Shown: positions 8,366 to 17,414 of the stretch, piece by piece
Position numbering within the stretch: the first letter of the stretch is position 1
How the letters are laid out: the number at the start of each line of letters is the position of its first letter
Origin: Trueperaceae bacterium
GTDB taxonomy: Bacteria; Deinococcota; Deinococci; Deinococcales; Trueperaceae
Assembly (NCBI GenBank): GCA_020354625.1
Contig: CP070651.1
Coordinates: 4,216,651 to 4,267,167, forward strand
Direction of reading: 5' to 3'
DNA length: 50,517 nucleotides
Program-made: the position numbers and the translations under genes
The notes under the pieces: model-generated
The model's input: only the letters and a program-made list of their open reading frames with translations
What the model was told of the DNA's origin: nothing
Database searches by the model: none

Positions 8366-9526
8366 ATGGTTAGAGATCACGTGGTGGAGTTGATGAGCCC
8401 CGTCGATCACGATGTATTCCCCTCAGCGACGGTTCAGGTGGCGCTCGAGCTCGGAATTCCTGTAGAAAAGTTGGCTCAACTCCTGAAAAAGGGCCCTGGG
8501 ATCGTGACGAAACCGACCCGCAAAGAGAAGGCCGAGAAGGTTGCTCAGGTGATGCGGGAGGCGGGGTTGGATGTCCAGGCCGTCAGCGTTCAGTTGGGTA
8601 GTCTGCTTTTGGTGTCGGAGCCTGTGGTTGGGGAGATGATGGCCCAGGCCGAGCCGATTCGGTTGAAAGATACGATGGATCAATCGCTGCCAGGGGGGCA
8701 GCCGCTGAATGTGTACGCGCAGAGTGGGGCCTCCGCGAGCTACGGTGATGAGCCGAGCACATCTGGTCCAGAGGGAGAGCCATCGATCCAAGCGGATCTC
8801 GGCGTGTCGGCGTCGACCGCAGAGGTCCGAGCACCGGAATACGGGCGGTCGTCACGGCGTGTGGAGCAACGTGTGCGAGCGCTCCATGAGATGACGTCTC
8901 CTAGGCGCCAGGCGGAGCCGGTGCGTAGGCGCTGGTTGCTCCCTGCCTTGATGGGCACCTTGTTGGTTGCGGTCGTGCTCTCGGTTCCCCTGCTCGTACC
9001 AGGTGTGTGGCAGGATTTGAGAACCTCCCGTGAGCCACTACCGAGTTTCGACGAGGGCGTAGCGGCCTTTCTGCAAGAGGACTACCGAGCGGCTGCCGAG
9101 GTGTGGCGGAGTTTAGCAGAAGCGGGTCACCAACAGGCCCAGTTCCGTCTGGCTGAGCTGCACCGCCAGCAACTGATCGACCCGGCCGAGGCGGCCGAGG
9201 CTACTCGCTGGTACCGTGCAGCCGCCGAGCAGGGTCACGCCGATAGCCAGTTCATGCTCGGCGTGGCCTATTTCGATGGGGAGGGTGTCGGGCAGGACTA
9301 TCTCAACGCGGCCAAGTGGTTTCGTCAGGCGGCCGAGCAGGATCATGCGGAAGCCCAGTTCAACTACGGCATCATGCTCATCTACGGTCAAGGGGTTCCT
9401 CAGGATTATATCGAGGCGACCGAGTGGCTCGAGAGCTCTGCTCAGTTGGGCGTGGTGGAGGCGCAGGCGTTCCTCGATTCGTTGCGAGATATCGAGGGGG
9501 AGCCTGCTCCTGGTGCTGCGGAGTGA
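8366..9526 (+). CDS. Membrane-anchored Sel1-repeat protein
   Basis: The start at ATG 8366 lies 9 bp after GGAGG; an in-frame GTG at 8357 touches that ribosome site. The 386-residue protein has three parts. Residues ~15-75 are a small alpha/beta domain (PTRKEKAEKVAQVMREAGLD) that looks like the L7/L12 C-terminal or ClpS-like fold. A low-complexity linker and one transmembrane helix (WLLPALMGTLLVAVVLSVP) follow. The C-terminus carries at least three Sel1-like repeats (AAEQGHADSQFMLGVAYFDG and relatives), alpha-alpha hairpins used for protein-protein contacts. The N-terminal domain would be cytoplasmic and the repeats extracytoplasmic. Probably a scaffold or adaptor; partners are unknown. Confidence 0.85.
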   Translation: MVRDHVVELMSPVDHDVFPSATVQVALELGIPVEKLAQLLKKGPGIVTKPTRKEKAEKVAQVMREAGLDVQAVSVQLGSLLLVSEPVVGEMMAQAEPIRLKDTMDQSLPGGQPLNVYAQSGASASYGDEPSTSGPEGEPSIQADLGVSASTAEVRAPEYGRSSRRVEQRVRALHEMTSPRRQAEPVRRRWLLPALMGTLLVAVVLSVPLLVPGVWQDLRTSREPLPSFDEGVAAFLQEDYRAAAEVWRSLAEAGHQQAQFRLAELHRQQLIDPAEAAEATRWYRAAAEQGHADSQFMLGVAYFDGEGVGQDYLNAAKWFRQAAEQDHAEAQFNYGIMLIYGQGVPQDYIEATEWLESSAQLGVVEAQAFLDSLRDIEGEPAPGAAE

Positions 9527-9632
9527 GGCAAGCGCCTTTTTTCTCCTTGCCCATATACTCCGGGGTTGCACGAAGGCTTCTCTGGGATAGGGTCTGGGCC
9601 AGCGGTCACGAGGCCGCGGGTATGGGGTGAGC

Positions 9633-11507
9633 TTACACGTTCAGGTAGGTGCTCGACAGTTGAGAGGCAGAGAGGGGTGGGCTGAAGTAGAAGCCCTGTA
9701 GCCAGCGAGCACCTTCCCAGTAAAGAAAATGAGCCTGGGCATCGGTTTCGATGCCTTCTGCGACCACCGAGAGCTCGAGCACCTGCGCCATGGCGAGGAT
9801 GGTCTTGACCAGAGTGGTGTTGCGCCGGTTTTCGGGGACGTCCCGGAGAAAGCTACGGTCGATTTTGACGATATCGAAGGGGAGATCTTTGAGGGCGCCG
9901 AGGTTGGAGTATCCGGTGCCGAAATCGTCGATAGCGAGGTTCAAGCCGAGCTCCGACAGGGCGTTTGCGAGGCGTATGTTATCGCTGCTGCGCTTCATGG
10001 CAAAGCTTTCAGAGACGTCGAGAACCACATTTTCCGGGACCGCTGATGACGCGACCAAGGCCTCTTCGAATAGCGTGAGAAACCCGGGTTGTTCGAGCTG
10101 TTTGCATGATAGGTTGATCGATAGTTGCAGCTCGGGGTGCTCCTCGTTCCAGATCGAGAGTTGTTTCATCGCGGTCTTGAGCAACCAGATCTCCATCTCG
10201 ACGATCAGACCGGTCTTCTCGGCCACGGGGAGGAATTCGGCTGGGCGGATGGTTCCGTGTTCGGGATGCTGCCAGCGCATGAGCGCTTCGATTCCGGCCA
10301 AACGGCGACCTCGGGCGTCGAAGAGCGGCTGGTAGTAGACCTCGAGTTGGGCCTTTGGCAGGGCGTGTTTGAGGTCGGTTTCGATCTGTGAGTGGACAGC
10401 TCGATGATGGCTGAGGTGTTGGTCGAAGACCGCATAGCGGTTTTTCCCCGTTCGTTTGACATGTTGTAGGGCGTAATCGGCGTTGACGATGGTCTTGTCG
10501 GGCTCGTCTCCTCGGGTGCCGAAGGCGATGCCGATGCTGGTGCTGATGGTGACGGCTCCGCCGCTAAGGTGGAACGCTTGTCGGAGCTTGGCGAGGACCC
10601 GCTTTGCAACCGTTACGGCATCTTTTGAGGAACCAACCTGGTGGAGCAAGATGGCGAATTCGTCTCCGGCAAGCCGGGCGGCAACATCGTGCGGCCTGAT
10701 GCACCTCTGCAACCTCTTGGCCGCTGCGGTGAGAAGTTGGTCGCCCACCGCATGTCCGTAGGTGTCGTTGACGTTTTTGAAGCCGTCCAAGTCGAGATAC
10801 ATCACCGCGTAATTCATACTCTTCCCGGCGACCATCGTCAATTCCTCGAAGAAGGCGTGCCGGTTGGGGAGCTTGGTGAGGGTGTCGTGCTGGATCTGGT
10901 AGTCGAGCTCTTGTTGCCGCCTCTTGAATTCACTGACGTTGGAAAGAGAGCTGAGGACGGCGTAAGGGCGGGTTTCGCCTGCTCGTAGGAGAGGCTTACT
11001 GGTTACCTCGATCCAATTCAGTTGGCCGGCCGGTCCGTATACGCCCATCACCTTGCCATCTTGTACCGTGCCCGTTCTAAGTGCCAGCACAGGGGGGAGC
11101 TCATCGGGGGGTATCGGTGTGCCGGTTTCGTCGATGATGTGAAGGGTTGTTGGCGCTAGCTCTGTCCCGGAGAACCAGAGCAGCTCCTTGGTGCTGCGGT
11201 TGGTTGCCAGGACTTTCAGGTCTCGGTCTTGCAACAAGATACCGATATCGAGACTTTCGAAGACGGTGTGGAAGGTGTTGATGACAGTGTGGGGGTGAAC
11301 ATCCGCTGCGATCGAGTTGCTGTGATCTTTAAAGGGATTGCCCGGGTCTCCGCCCTCGAAATTCAAGGGCTGGAGCGAGGGGTCGGCAGCGGTGATCAGG
11401 CTGTCAGCTCCTGCATGGGGGTGGAGTTCTGTGTCTGGTGCCTTGTGGTTTTTCATAGCGATGCAAGGTGGAAAGAACACCGACTCTTGGGGTGCCTCTA
11501 GTTGCAC
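9633..11507 (-). CDS. PAS-GGDEF-EAL c-di-GMP signalling protein
   Basis: This soluble protein of 624 residues (GTG start; ATG 11456 is equally possible because neither has a clear ribosome site) has a PAS-like domain at ~75-195. The GGDEF domain (205-365) has signature AGDEF at 280-284 and an RxxD inhibition site (RPHD) five residues before it. The first Gly of the signature is Ala, which often lowers but need not abolish activity. The EAL domain (375-624) has EAL at 407-409, NLS, DDFGTG at 527-532, KIDRSF and AEGIET, so phosphodiesterase activity is likely. The usual LExTES stretch reads LDVSES, a conservative change at a metal-ligand position. Net output cannot be predicted. It is convergent with the Sel1 gene. 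Confidence 0.93.
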   Translation of the reverse strand: MQLEAPQESVFFPPCIAMKNHKAPDTELHPHAGADSLITAADPSLQPLNFEGGDPGNPFKDHSNSIAADVHPHTVINTFHTVFESLDIGILLQDRDLKVLATNRSTKELLWFSGTELAPTTLHIIDETGTPIPPDELPPVLALRTGTVQDGKVMGVYGPAGQLNWIEVTSKPLLRAGETRPYAVLSSLSNVSEFKRRQQELDYQIQHDTLTKLPNRHAFFEELTMVAGKSMNYAVMYLDLDGFKNVNDTYGHAVGDQLLTAAAKRLQRCIRPHDVAARLAGDEFAILLHQVGSSKDAVTVAKRVLAKLRQAFHLSGGAVTISTSIGIAFGTRGDEPDKTIVNADYALQHVKRTGKNRYAVFDQHLSHHRAVHSQIETDLKHALPKAQLEVYYQPLFDARGRRLAGIEALMRWQHPEHGTIRPAEFLPVAEKTGLIVEMEIWLLKTAMKQLSIWNEEHPELQLSINLSCKQLEQPGFLTLFEEALVASSAVPENVVLDVSESFAMKRSSDNIRLANALSELGLNLAIDDFGTGYSNLGALKDLPFDIVKIDRSFLRDVPENRRNTTLVKTILAMAQVLELSVVAEGIETDAQAHFLYWEGARWLQGFYFSPPLSASQLSSTYLNV

Positions 11508-11607
11508 TCTGAGGTTACACCGCTTCTTCTTACGCGGTTATGACAGATGGGGTAGATGATGGACGGTCTTGGGTGAGCGTGGGCGGGCGCCGCGACGTGC
11601 TAAGGCG

Positions 11608-12936
11608 TCATCGGCGGAGCGGATCTCGGGGTGCAGGGAGATCGCTGGGTCGGCGGCTGAGTTGCTTGGCAGCTTCCAGGTAGCGTGCGCGGGCTGCTGC
11701 TATGTCGATCAGCGGAGAGACGGGTTCGGGGTTGCCCCCGGACTCGGGGTGCCAGCGTCGTAACCAAGACCCCTCGGGATCGTGTTTTGTGGCTTGTGTG
11801 ACGAGATTGAACACCCTGAAGTAAGGGGCTGCATCGACCCCGAGCCCGCCGGCCCAGTGCCAACCGCCAAGGTTGTTGGCCGTGTCGCCGTCGAGAAGCC
11901 ACTCTTTGAAGATCTTCTCACCCCACTGCCAAGGCAAGAGCAGGTGTTTGACGAGGAACTGGGCCACGATCATGCGGGGACGGTTGCTTATCCAGCCGGT
12001 CGTTTTGAGTTCCCGCATGGCCGCGTCGATGACCGGGATGCCGGTTTTCGCCCGGCACCAGGCCTCGAACAGCTCAGGGTCGTTTTGCCAGGGGAGGTCG
12101 TTCCAGCGACGATCGAATGCCTCGGTGCGCATGTGGGGATAGTGGTAGAGCAGATCGGCCATGAAGTCGCGCCACAGGAGCTCACGTATCCAGCTCTCGG
12201 CCCCTGGACCACCCCTCTTTGCTGCTAAAGAAGCGGCTAGGCGCGGTGATAAAACGCCGAGGGTGAGGTAGACAGACAACCTGGAGACCCCACTACCGTC
12301 GAGGCCATCTCGTTCGAGGTGATAGTGAGCCAAGCCGCCGTTGAGAAAGCGTTCCAGCAGCTCGAGCGCCTTGCTCTCGCCGGCATCTGGAAGGGGGATA
12401 TCGCTCGCTTCTTCAGGAATCGTGCCGAGTTCCGCGGTTGTAGGGCTTTCGATCTTCGTGGGCGAGGGGAGGGGCTCGGGTAGTGGACTCTTTTGGGCGC
12501 GTTTGCGAAAAGGTGTATAGACCGTATAGGGAGTACCGTCGTCTTTGGAGACGGTACCCGGCTCATACAGATAACAGCCCGGATGCCAGTAGAGGGGTCT
12601 ATGGAGCGACGCCTCTGTCTTCTGGTCACGGAGTAAGCCGTAGGGGGTGTAACTGGCCAGCGCGTGCACGGCCTCCGCTCCGGTTGATGCCACCAGCTCG
12701 GGGAGTACGTTCCAAGGGGTGCCTTTTCTCACCAGGAGCGTGCCTCCCCGCTGTCGATAGCTTTCCCGGAGCGCCTGAACATTGGCGTAAAACCAGGCTC
12801 GCCGGCGAGCAGAGGTGCCACTCAAGATAGACTCGTCGAGGACGACAATCCCCAGGACGGGGCCACGTGAGAGGGCGGTGGTGAGCGCGGGGTGGTCGTG
12901 TATCCGGAGGTCGCCACGGTGCCATACGAGATGCAT
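11608..12936 (-). CDS. phr: Deoxyribodipyrimidine photolyase
   Basis: The 442-residue flavoprotein repairs UV-induced pyrimidine dimers using light. The N-terminal alpha/beta antenna domain begins MHLVWHRGDLRIHDHPAL, where VWHRGDLR is the family's opening strand and turn. The C-terminal FAD-binding domain has the expected series: TGWISNRPRMIVAQFL, LPWQWGEK, DGDTANNLGGWHWA (containing the Asn near flavin N5) and DAAPYFRVFN. Length and motifs fit class I CPD photolyases and related cryptochromes. A Pro replaces the usual Leu in the NRLRM stretch. Repair rather than signalling is inferred. It diverges from the PhyH gene. Confidence 0.93.
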   Translation of the reverse strand: MHLVWHRGDLRIHDHPALTTALSRGPVLGIVVLDESILSGTSARRRAWFYANVQALRESYRQRGGTLLVRKGTPWNVLPELVASTGAEAVHALASYTPYGLLRDQKTEASLHRPLYWHPGCYLYEPGTVSKDDGTPYTVYTPFRKRAQKSPLPEPLPSPTKIESPTTAELGTIPEEASDIPLPDAGESKALELLERFLNGGLAHYHLERDGLDGSGVSRLSVYLTLGVLSPRLAASLAAKRGGPGAESWIRELLWRDFMADLLYHYPHMRTEAFDRRWNDLPWQNDPELFEAWCRAKTGIPVIDAAMRELKTTGWISNRPRMIVAQFLVKHLLLPWQWGEKIFKEWLLDGDTANNLGGWHWAGGLGVDAAPYFRVFNLVTQATKHDPEGSWLRRWHPESGGNPEPVSPLIDIAAARARYLEAAKQLSRRPSDLPAPRDPLRR

Positions 12937-13137
12937 GTTTCACGCTACCGCCGTGGCATCTTTGCAACTGTAGCGTGGCCCTCAACGCGAGTGCAGAGGC
13001 TACCGAATCGGTTACCGGCGAGTCTCGGGTTCACCGAACGTCGCAAGGTCTGGTTCGAGGTATGGTAAGGCGACGGTTGGGTGAATCGGGAGCGGATTCG
13101 TCCGATCGAAGTTGGGAAGGTGTTGGAGGCACCACGT

Positions 13138-14019
13138 ATGACCAGAGCCCGATACTCTACACTCAGCGAAGAACAAGCCCAGCACTTTCTCGATAAGGGG
13201 TATGTCGTTATCAAAGGGTGCCTGAGCCGCGACGTGGCGGCCAAATGGTCGTCGTACGCTTTCGAGCGTTTGGGGTGTGATCCCGAAGACCCCGCCACCT
13301 GGCGTGAAGAGATCGTGTGGATGAACCGCGAGCACGTTGCTCGGGTTGAATCCTTAGCGCCCAGAGCGTGGGGTGCGATTTGTGACGTAGTAGGCGGAGA
13401 AGACCGCATCGACGACAGGGTGATGCAGATCGAGTCGAAGCATTTCACGACCATCAATTCGTTCGAATGGTCCGATGCCTTCATCGTGAACTTCCGGCGT
13501 GGAGCTGACGAAGTTTGGGTACCCCCATCGGCTGCTGCTGGGGGTTGGCACAAGGATGGATCCTTCTTTCGGCACTTTCTCGACAGCCGTGAACAAGCCC
13601 TCCTAACCGTGGTCTACTGGTCCGATGTGGCGCATAAGGGTGGGGGCACGTTCATCGCGCCGGATTCCATCAAACATGTGGCCCGCTTCCTTCGCGACCA
13701 CCCAGAAGGGGTAGAACCCGGCGGATTCGGGCACCTGATCGAGTCGTGCAGTGAGTTCGTCGAGTTGACCGGAGAGGCGGGTGACTTCATCATCTTGCAC
13801 CCATTCATGCTACACGCCTCATCCAACAACCATTCCGGTAGAGTGCGTGTGATGAGCAACCCTCCGATCGTTTTGAAGGAGCCGCTCAACCTAAACCGGA
13901 GCGATCCCGAAACCTTTTCGCTCCTCGAGCGAGCCACCCTTCAGGCACTCGGGTTGAAACGATTCGACTTCAAACCGGCTGCGCCACGGGACGAACGTTG
14001 GACCGTGTTTGGTGGGTAG
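13138..14019 (+). CDS. Phytanoyl-CoA dioxygenase (PhyH) family protein
   Basis: The start at ATG 13138 is fixed by GGAGG 8 bp upstream, giving 293 residues; the longer frame from 13081 has no such site. The Fe(II)/2-oxoglutarate site is readable: GWHKDG gives the HxD pair, HPFMLHASS gives the distal His, and SGRVRVMSN gives the Arg that binds the 2-oxoglutarate carboxylate. YVVIKGCLSRD near the N-terminus is the usual PhyH opening. It therefore probably hydroxylates or oxidatively modifies a small molecule. PhyH proteins act on very diverse substrates and no neighbour identifies this one. Confidence 0.88.
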   Translation: MTRARYSTLSEEQAQHFLDKGYVVIKGCLSRDVAAKWSSYAFERLGCDPEDPATWREEIVWMNREHVARVESLAPRAWGAICDVVGGEDRIDDRVMQIESKHFTTINSFEWSDAFIVNFRRGADEVWVPPSAAAGGWHKDGSFFRHFLDSREQALLTVVYWSDVAHKGGGTFIAPDSIKHVARFLRDHPEGVEPGGFGHLIESCSEFVELTGEAGDFIILHPFMLHASSNNHSGRVRVMSNPPIVLKEPLNLNRSDPETFSLLERATLQALGLKRFDFKPAAPRDERWTVFGG

Positions 14020-14093
14020 CTTGTATGCAAGGGGTGAAGCGAGTCAAGGACTCGACGGCTGTCCTCTTCTCGATGTGTTAGCCTCTCTGTTGC

Positions 14094-15122
14094 ATGGCTG
14101 AGCTGCTTCACCTTTCGTCGCTCTCCAGCTTGGAGAAGATCCCAGCTACGGCGTTGCCAGAGTTCTCGCCCCCACCGCGGTTTCATGAGACACATTTTGA
14201 GAGCTATCGGCCTCAGCACCCTTCGCAGGGGCTGGCCCGGCAGTTCACCGAGACCTTCATCGGCCAAATGAGGGTCGCGGAGCGTTTTAGATGGCCTTGG
14301 CAAAAGTCGCGCCAGGGGAAGGGTCTTTACCTCGATGGAGGTTTCGGGGTCGGCAAAACCCACTTGCTGGCGTCTGCCTACCACGCCTCTCCGGAAGCTG
14401 CCAAGGCCTATCTATCGTTTCAGGAGTTGGTGTACCTCATCGGGGTACTCGGCATGGCGACTGCCAAGGAGGAGTTGGGTCACACCGCTCTCCTCTGTAT
14501 CGACGAGTTCGAGTTGGACGATCCCGGTAACACCCTGATCGTCAAAACCTTTTTGGCCTACGTATTCGAACAGGGTGGAAGCGTCATCACCACATCCAAT
14601 ACGCCGCCGGAAGCCTTGGGGAGAGGCCGCTTCAACGCTTCAGATTTTGCTCGCGAGATCCAGAGCATCGCCCAACACTTCGAGGTCGTGCCGATCGATG
14701 GACCAGATTATCGTCACAGGGATCATCTGGCAGGTCTTTTCGGGGAACGGGAGCTCGAGGATCTGATCGAGCGTGAGGAGAGTTTCTGGCCCAAGCTCGA
14801 GGCCGGTTGGGGAGAGCTTTTCGCCTTCCTGGAGTCGGTTCATCCGATCCGTTATCGCGATCTCCTCAGCCGAGTCGGGATCCTCTACCTCAGGGGAGTC
14901 GATACGATACCCGATCAGAATAGCGCTCTGCGTTTCGTTCACTTTATCGATAAACTCTACGATCTGAACGTCGGCCTGCGGGCTTCGGGCGAGATCCCCT
15001 TGGCGGAGCTATATCACCCGAGTTATCGCAACAGCGCCTACACAAAAAAACATTTCCGTTCGTTGTCGCGACTATCGGAGCTGCTCGAGGAGCCGCACCG
15101 TTTGCAGCCGGATGTGATATGA
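14094..15122 (+). CDS. zapE: ZapE/AFG1-type ATPase
   Basis: The 342-residue AAA+-like ATPase has Walker A GGFGVGKTHLL, Walker B LLCIDEFELDD and the sensor region ITTSNTPPEALGRGRF, which is characteristic of the AFG1/ZapE family. In E. coli ZapE modulates the FtsZ ring; mitochondrial AFG1 assists membrane-protein turnover. The downstream segment with HFIDKLYDLNVGLRASGEIP is also typical of the family. Length fits (E. coli ZapE about 375). It lies 74 bp after the PhyH gene on the same strand and could be co-transcribed. A pair of hairpins follows. Confidence 0.9.
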   Translation: MAELLHLSSLSSLEKIPATALPEFSPPPRFHETHFESYRPQHPSQGLARQFTETFIGQMRVAERFRWPWQKSRQGKGLYLDGGFGVGKTHLLASAYHASPEAAKAYLSFQELVYLIGVLGMATAKEELGHTALLCIDEFELDDPGNTLIVKTFLAYVFEQGGSVITTSNTPPEALGRGRFNASDFAREIQSIAQHFEVVPIDGPDYRHRDHLAGLFGERELEDLIEREESFWPKLEAGWGELFAFLESVHPIRYRDLLSRVGILYLRGVDTIPDQNSALRFVHFIDKLYDLNVGLRASGEIPLAELYHPSYRNSAYTKKHFRSLSRLSELLEEPHRLQPDVI

Positions 15123-15128
15123 CGTTTT

Positions 15129-15208
15129 GCTATCTGGCCTGGGTGTGAAAGACCAGATAGCACCAATGAGAGGCAACGAGTGCTGGAGCGTAAGAGCTGC
15201 AGCACTCG
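15129..15208. other. Two perfect 9-bp hairpins between convergent genes
   Basis: GCTATCTGG/CCAGATAGC (15129-15137 with 15153-15161) and CGAGTGCTG/CAGCACTCG (15177-15185 with 15200-15208) lie side by side between zapE (+) and the spondin-domain gene (-). Neither is followed by a T-run on either strand, so they are not classical intrinsic terminators. They may protect 3' ends or separate the convergent transcripts. Confidence 0.7.
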
Positions 15209-15222
15209 TCGTTGGGGTGAGA

Positions 15223-15900
15223 TTAAAGGACTTCGACGTTGACGGTGGCAACCGGAGCGCTCCAACCGGTGCTCTCGACGTCGAGATCGCCGGTACCGAG
15301 GATGCCCGGATGTTCGCTGACGATGCCTTCTGCCATGTCGGTGGCTCTTTGATGGGCGTTGCCGCAGGGTGGGCCGGGGATGTGGGCGCACGACTCGGTA
15401 TTCGCTTCTGAGCCTGCATCGAGAACGAGAACCTCACCACGGTAGAGCGCCTGTGGATCTCGCATCATATTTTTACCGAGATCGTCCCCGTAGAAGAAGA
15501 CACCGTCGTTGGTAGTGACGAGCATACCGAACACCGAAAGGTACGGGTAGCTCGCGTCGGTTTGGAGCTCGAGGGTGACGCTCTCGCCCGGTGGGAGGGG
15601 ACCGTCGGCGACTGCGAAGTGGAAGATATCTTCCTTAAGAACCGTAGCAACGGTGACGAGTTCGCTGGTGTCTCCATCTTCCGCTAGGGGGATGAGTTCG
15701 CTTGCCACCGATGCACCGAGTTCGAAGGGGTTGTAGCTCGGTTTGTGATTGAGAACTACCGGTGGGCTGAAGACTTGGTTTTGGCTGGTGTTGGTGATGG
15801 TAATGCGGAGCGTCTGGGTCGAATCTTTCATCATGGTGTCTTGGGCCTGGGCGCTGAGAATAAGCCCTGCGCCGACGATAATAGTGAGAAGCGTTTTCAT
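15223..15900 (-). CDS. Exported spondin-domain protein
   Basis: The start at ATG 15900 follows GGGAG, and the 225-residue product opens with a clean Sec signal MKTLLTIIVGAGLILSAQA cut before QD. The rest reads as one Spondin_N domain. Landmarks are the early strand RITITNTSQNQVFSPPVV, NPFELGASVASELIPLAEDG, SVTLELQ, a DAGSEANTESC stretch and IPGPPC. The paired Cys probably form a disulfide. Bacterial spondin-domain proteins are periplasmic or surface proteins of unknown role. The gene lies directly downstream of the histidine kinase gene on the same strand, and TATCAC-type repeats lie before its start, so it may be a target of that system. Confidence 0.85.
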   Translation of the reverse strand: MKTLLTIIVGAGLILSAQAQDTMMKDSTQTLRITITNTSQNQVFSPPVVLNHKPSYNPFELGASVASELIPLAEDGDTSELVTVATVLKEDIFHFAVADGPLPPGESVTLELQTDASYPYLSVFGMLVTTNDGVFFYGDDLGKNMMRDPQALYRGEVLVLDAGSEANTESCAHIPGPPCGNAHQRATDMAEGIVSEHPGILGTGDLDVESTGWSAPVATVNVEVL

Positions 15901-15945
15901 GTTTCTCCCTTCGCTTCTCAAGCTACGAAACGACTCTCATAGCGG

Positions 15946-15972
15946 TATCACGAATTGTCACCAAAGGTTCAC
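15946..15972. promoter_or_regulatory. TATCAC-type repeats upstream of the spondin-domain gene
   Basis: TCAC occurs at 15948-15951, 15958-15961 and 15969-15972, spaced 10 and 11 bp; the first is in GGTATCACG. The same GGTATCAC word occurs upstream of the response-regulator gene. PhoB/OmpR-type regulators bind direct repeats with about 11-bp period, so this is a candidate response-regulator box. The last repeat overlaps the kinase stop codon. Confidence 0.45.
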
Positions 15973-17414
15973 GAGAAGGGGAGCTCAAACCAGAAACGTG
16001 TCCCTTCGGACGGACGGCTTGCCACGTGTAGCGGCTGGCCGTGCAGCTCGAGAATACGTTTGCTGATCGCCAATCCCAATCCTGTACCCGCCTTGTCAGA
16101 CCCTTGGCGTTTGGCCTGAAAGAAGCGGTCGAAGATATGTGGTAGCGCCTCCTCCGCAATGCCCTCGCCCGAATCACACACGCGGATTTCGACCGTATCT
16201 TTCAAACGGCTGAGCCCTAATGTGATACGGCCTGCGGGAGGGGTGTGACGGATGGCGTTGTCGAGAAGATTTGTGATGACCCGTTCGATCAGACCGATAT
16301 CTGCTCGGATGAAGGGGAGGTCGCGATCGCCTTCGACGACGAGCTCCAGTTCTTTTTTTCGAGCTTCGATCTGGTAGGTCATGGCGATGTCTTGTACCAG
16401 TTCAGTGAGGGGGAAGACCTCGATGTTGGGTTGTTCCCGGCCTGACTCGAGCGTGGTGAGCTCGAAGAGATCGCTGATCAGTTTGTTGAGACGTGTACCG
16501 TGTCGCCGAGCAGCCGCTAGGAAGGTCTGCTGTTCCGCAAGTGGGAGCGCTTCGCCTTTCAACGCGAGTGTCTCCAAATAGCCCTGTAGGGCGGCCAGAG
16601 GCGTCCTGAGATCGTGAGAGAGGTTGGTCAGCAGTTCGCGTCTCTGTTCATCTGCTCTCTTGAGCGCTTCGATCTGCTCGCTGATCTTGCCTGCCATGTC
16701 GATGAAAACCGCTTGGACATCATCGATCTCATCCCTGATCGGGGGTGGTTGCCAGAAGTCGATCCCCGAGGCGCTGAAGTCGTTGGCCCGAAAGTCGGTC
16801 ATGGCCATCCTGAGCCGCCGTAGCCGCCTTGTGAGCAGGGTGAAGCCGAGCGCGGCCCCGAGCAAGAGAATCACCAGCGTGATCAGGCTCCCCCACAGGC
16901 CGAGGCGCAGTACCGTGCTGGTCTGGGCGCTCTGTACGATCGAGTTCTGCAAGTCGTTGTTGAGAACGACGTAGAGGAATCCTTCTCCCCCGGGTAGAGG
17001 GGCGGCCGAGAAGATGGCGGGTCTGCGCCGCCGCGGGTCGGTTCCTCGTAGTGGATAGTTGCGGACACCCTCTACGAAACGCTCGACCGGGCCGAGCTCG
17101 ACGGTTTCGGTGGTAAGACTCGCACTGCTGCTGATGATGTTTCCCAGTCTATTGAGCACATAGATCTCCACCCCGGGGTTCGTCATGGCCAGCATCGACG
17201 TGAGGTTGTCGAGTTTGTTCTGGTCGAGGGTGTCCCCTCGCATGATGTCGCTCTGCTTGACCAGCATCTCGGCGAGCTTGACGTGTTGCTCTTGGGTGAT
17301 CTCTTGGTAGTAGCCGTGAGCACTGGTGAGGGTGATGGCGACAAAGAGGATGCTCGCAGGGAGGAGGAGGCCGGCGAAAACGAGTGTCAGACGGCCGTGA
17401 AGCGTACGCAGCAT
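15969..17414 (-). CDS. Sensor histidine kinase
   Basis: The start at ATG 17414 is chosen because it overlaps the regulator's stop codon by one base (TGATG), implying translational coupling; the protein is 481 residues. A first membrane helix lies at ~8-32, an extracytoplasmic sensor of ~135 residues follows, then a second helix (~LGLWGSLITLVILLLGAALGFTLL). A HAMP-like linker comes next. The HisKA box NLSHDLRTPLAALQGYL holds the phosphoacceptor His. The ATPase domain has the N box NLLDNAIRHTP, G1 CDSGEGI and G2 GTGLGLAI. It phosphorylates the regulator encoded immediately before it. The sensed signal is unknown; an envelope signal is plausible. Confidence 0.95.
   Translation of the reverse strand: MLRTLHGRLTLVFAGLLLPASILFVAITLTSAHGYYQEITQEQHVKLAEMLVKQSDIMRGDTLDQNKLDNLTSMLAMTNPGVEIYVLNRLGNIISSSASLTTETVELGPVERFVEGVRNYPLRGTDPRRRRPAIFSAAPLPGGEGFLYVVLNNDLQNSIVQSAQTSTVLRLGLWGSLITLVILLLGAALGFTLLTRRLRRLRMAMTDFRANDFSASGIDFWQPPPIRDEIDDVQAVFIDMAGKISEQIEALKRADEQRRELLTNLSHDLRTPLAALQGYLETLALKGEALPLAEQQTFLAAARRHGTRLNKLISDLFELTTLESGREQPNIEVFPLTELVQDIAMTYQIEARKKELELVVEGDRDLPFIRADIGLIERVITNLLDNAIRHTPPAGRITLGLSRLKDTVEIRVCDSGEGIAEEALPHIFDRFFQAKRQGSDKAGTGLGLAISKRILELHGQPLHVASRPSEGTRFWFELPFS

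Noticed and set aside
9530-9565. Terminator between the Sel1 gene and the c-di-GMP gene
   Set aside because: Only a 4-bp stem (AGGC/GCCT) precedes the T-run; GGCAAG/CTTGCC would enclose the T-run in its loop. Not convincing enough to list.
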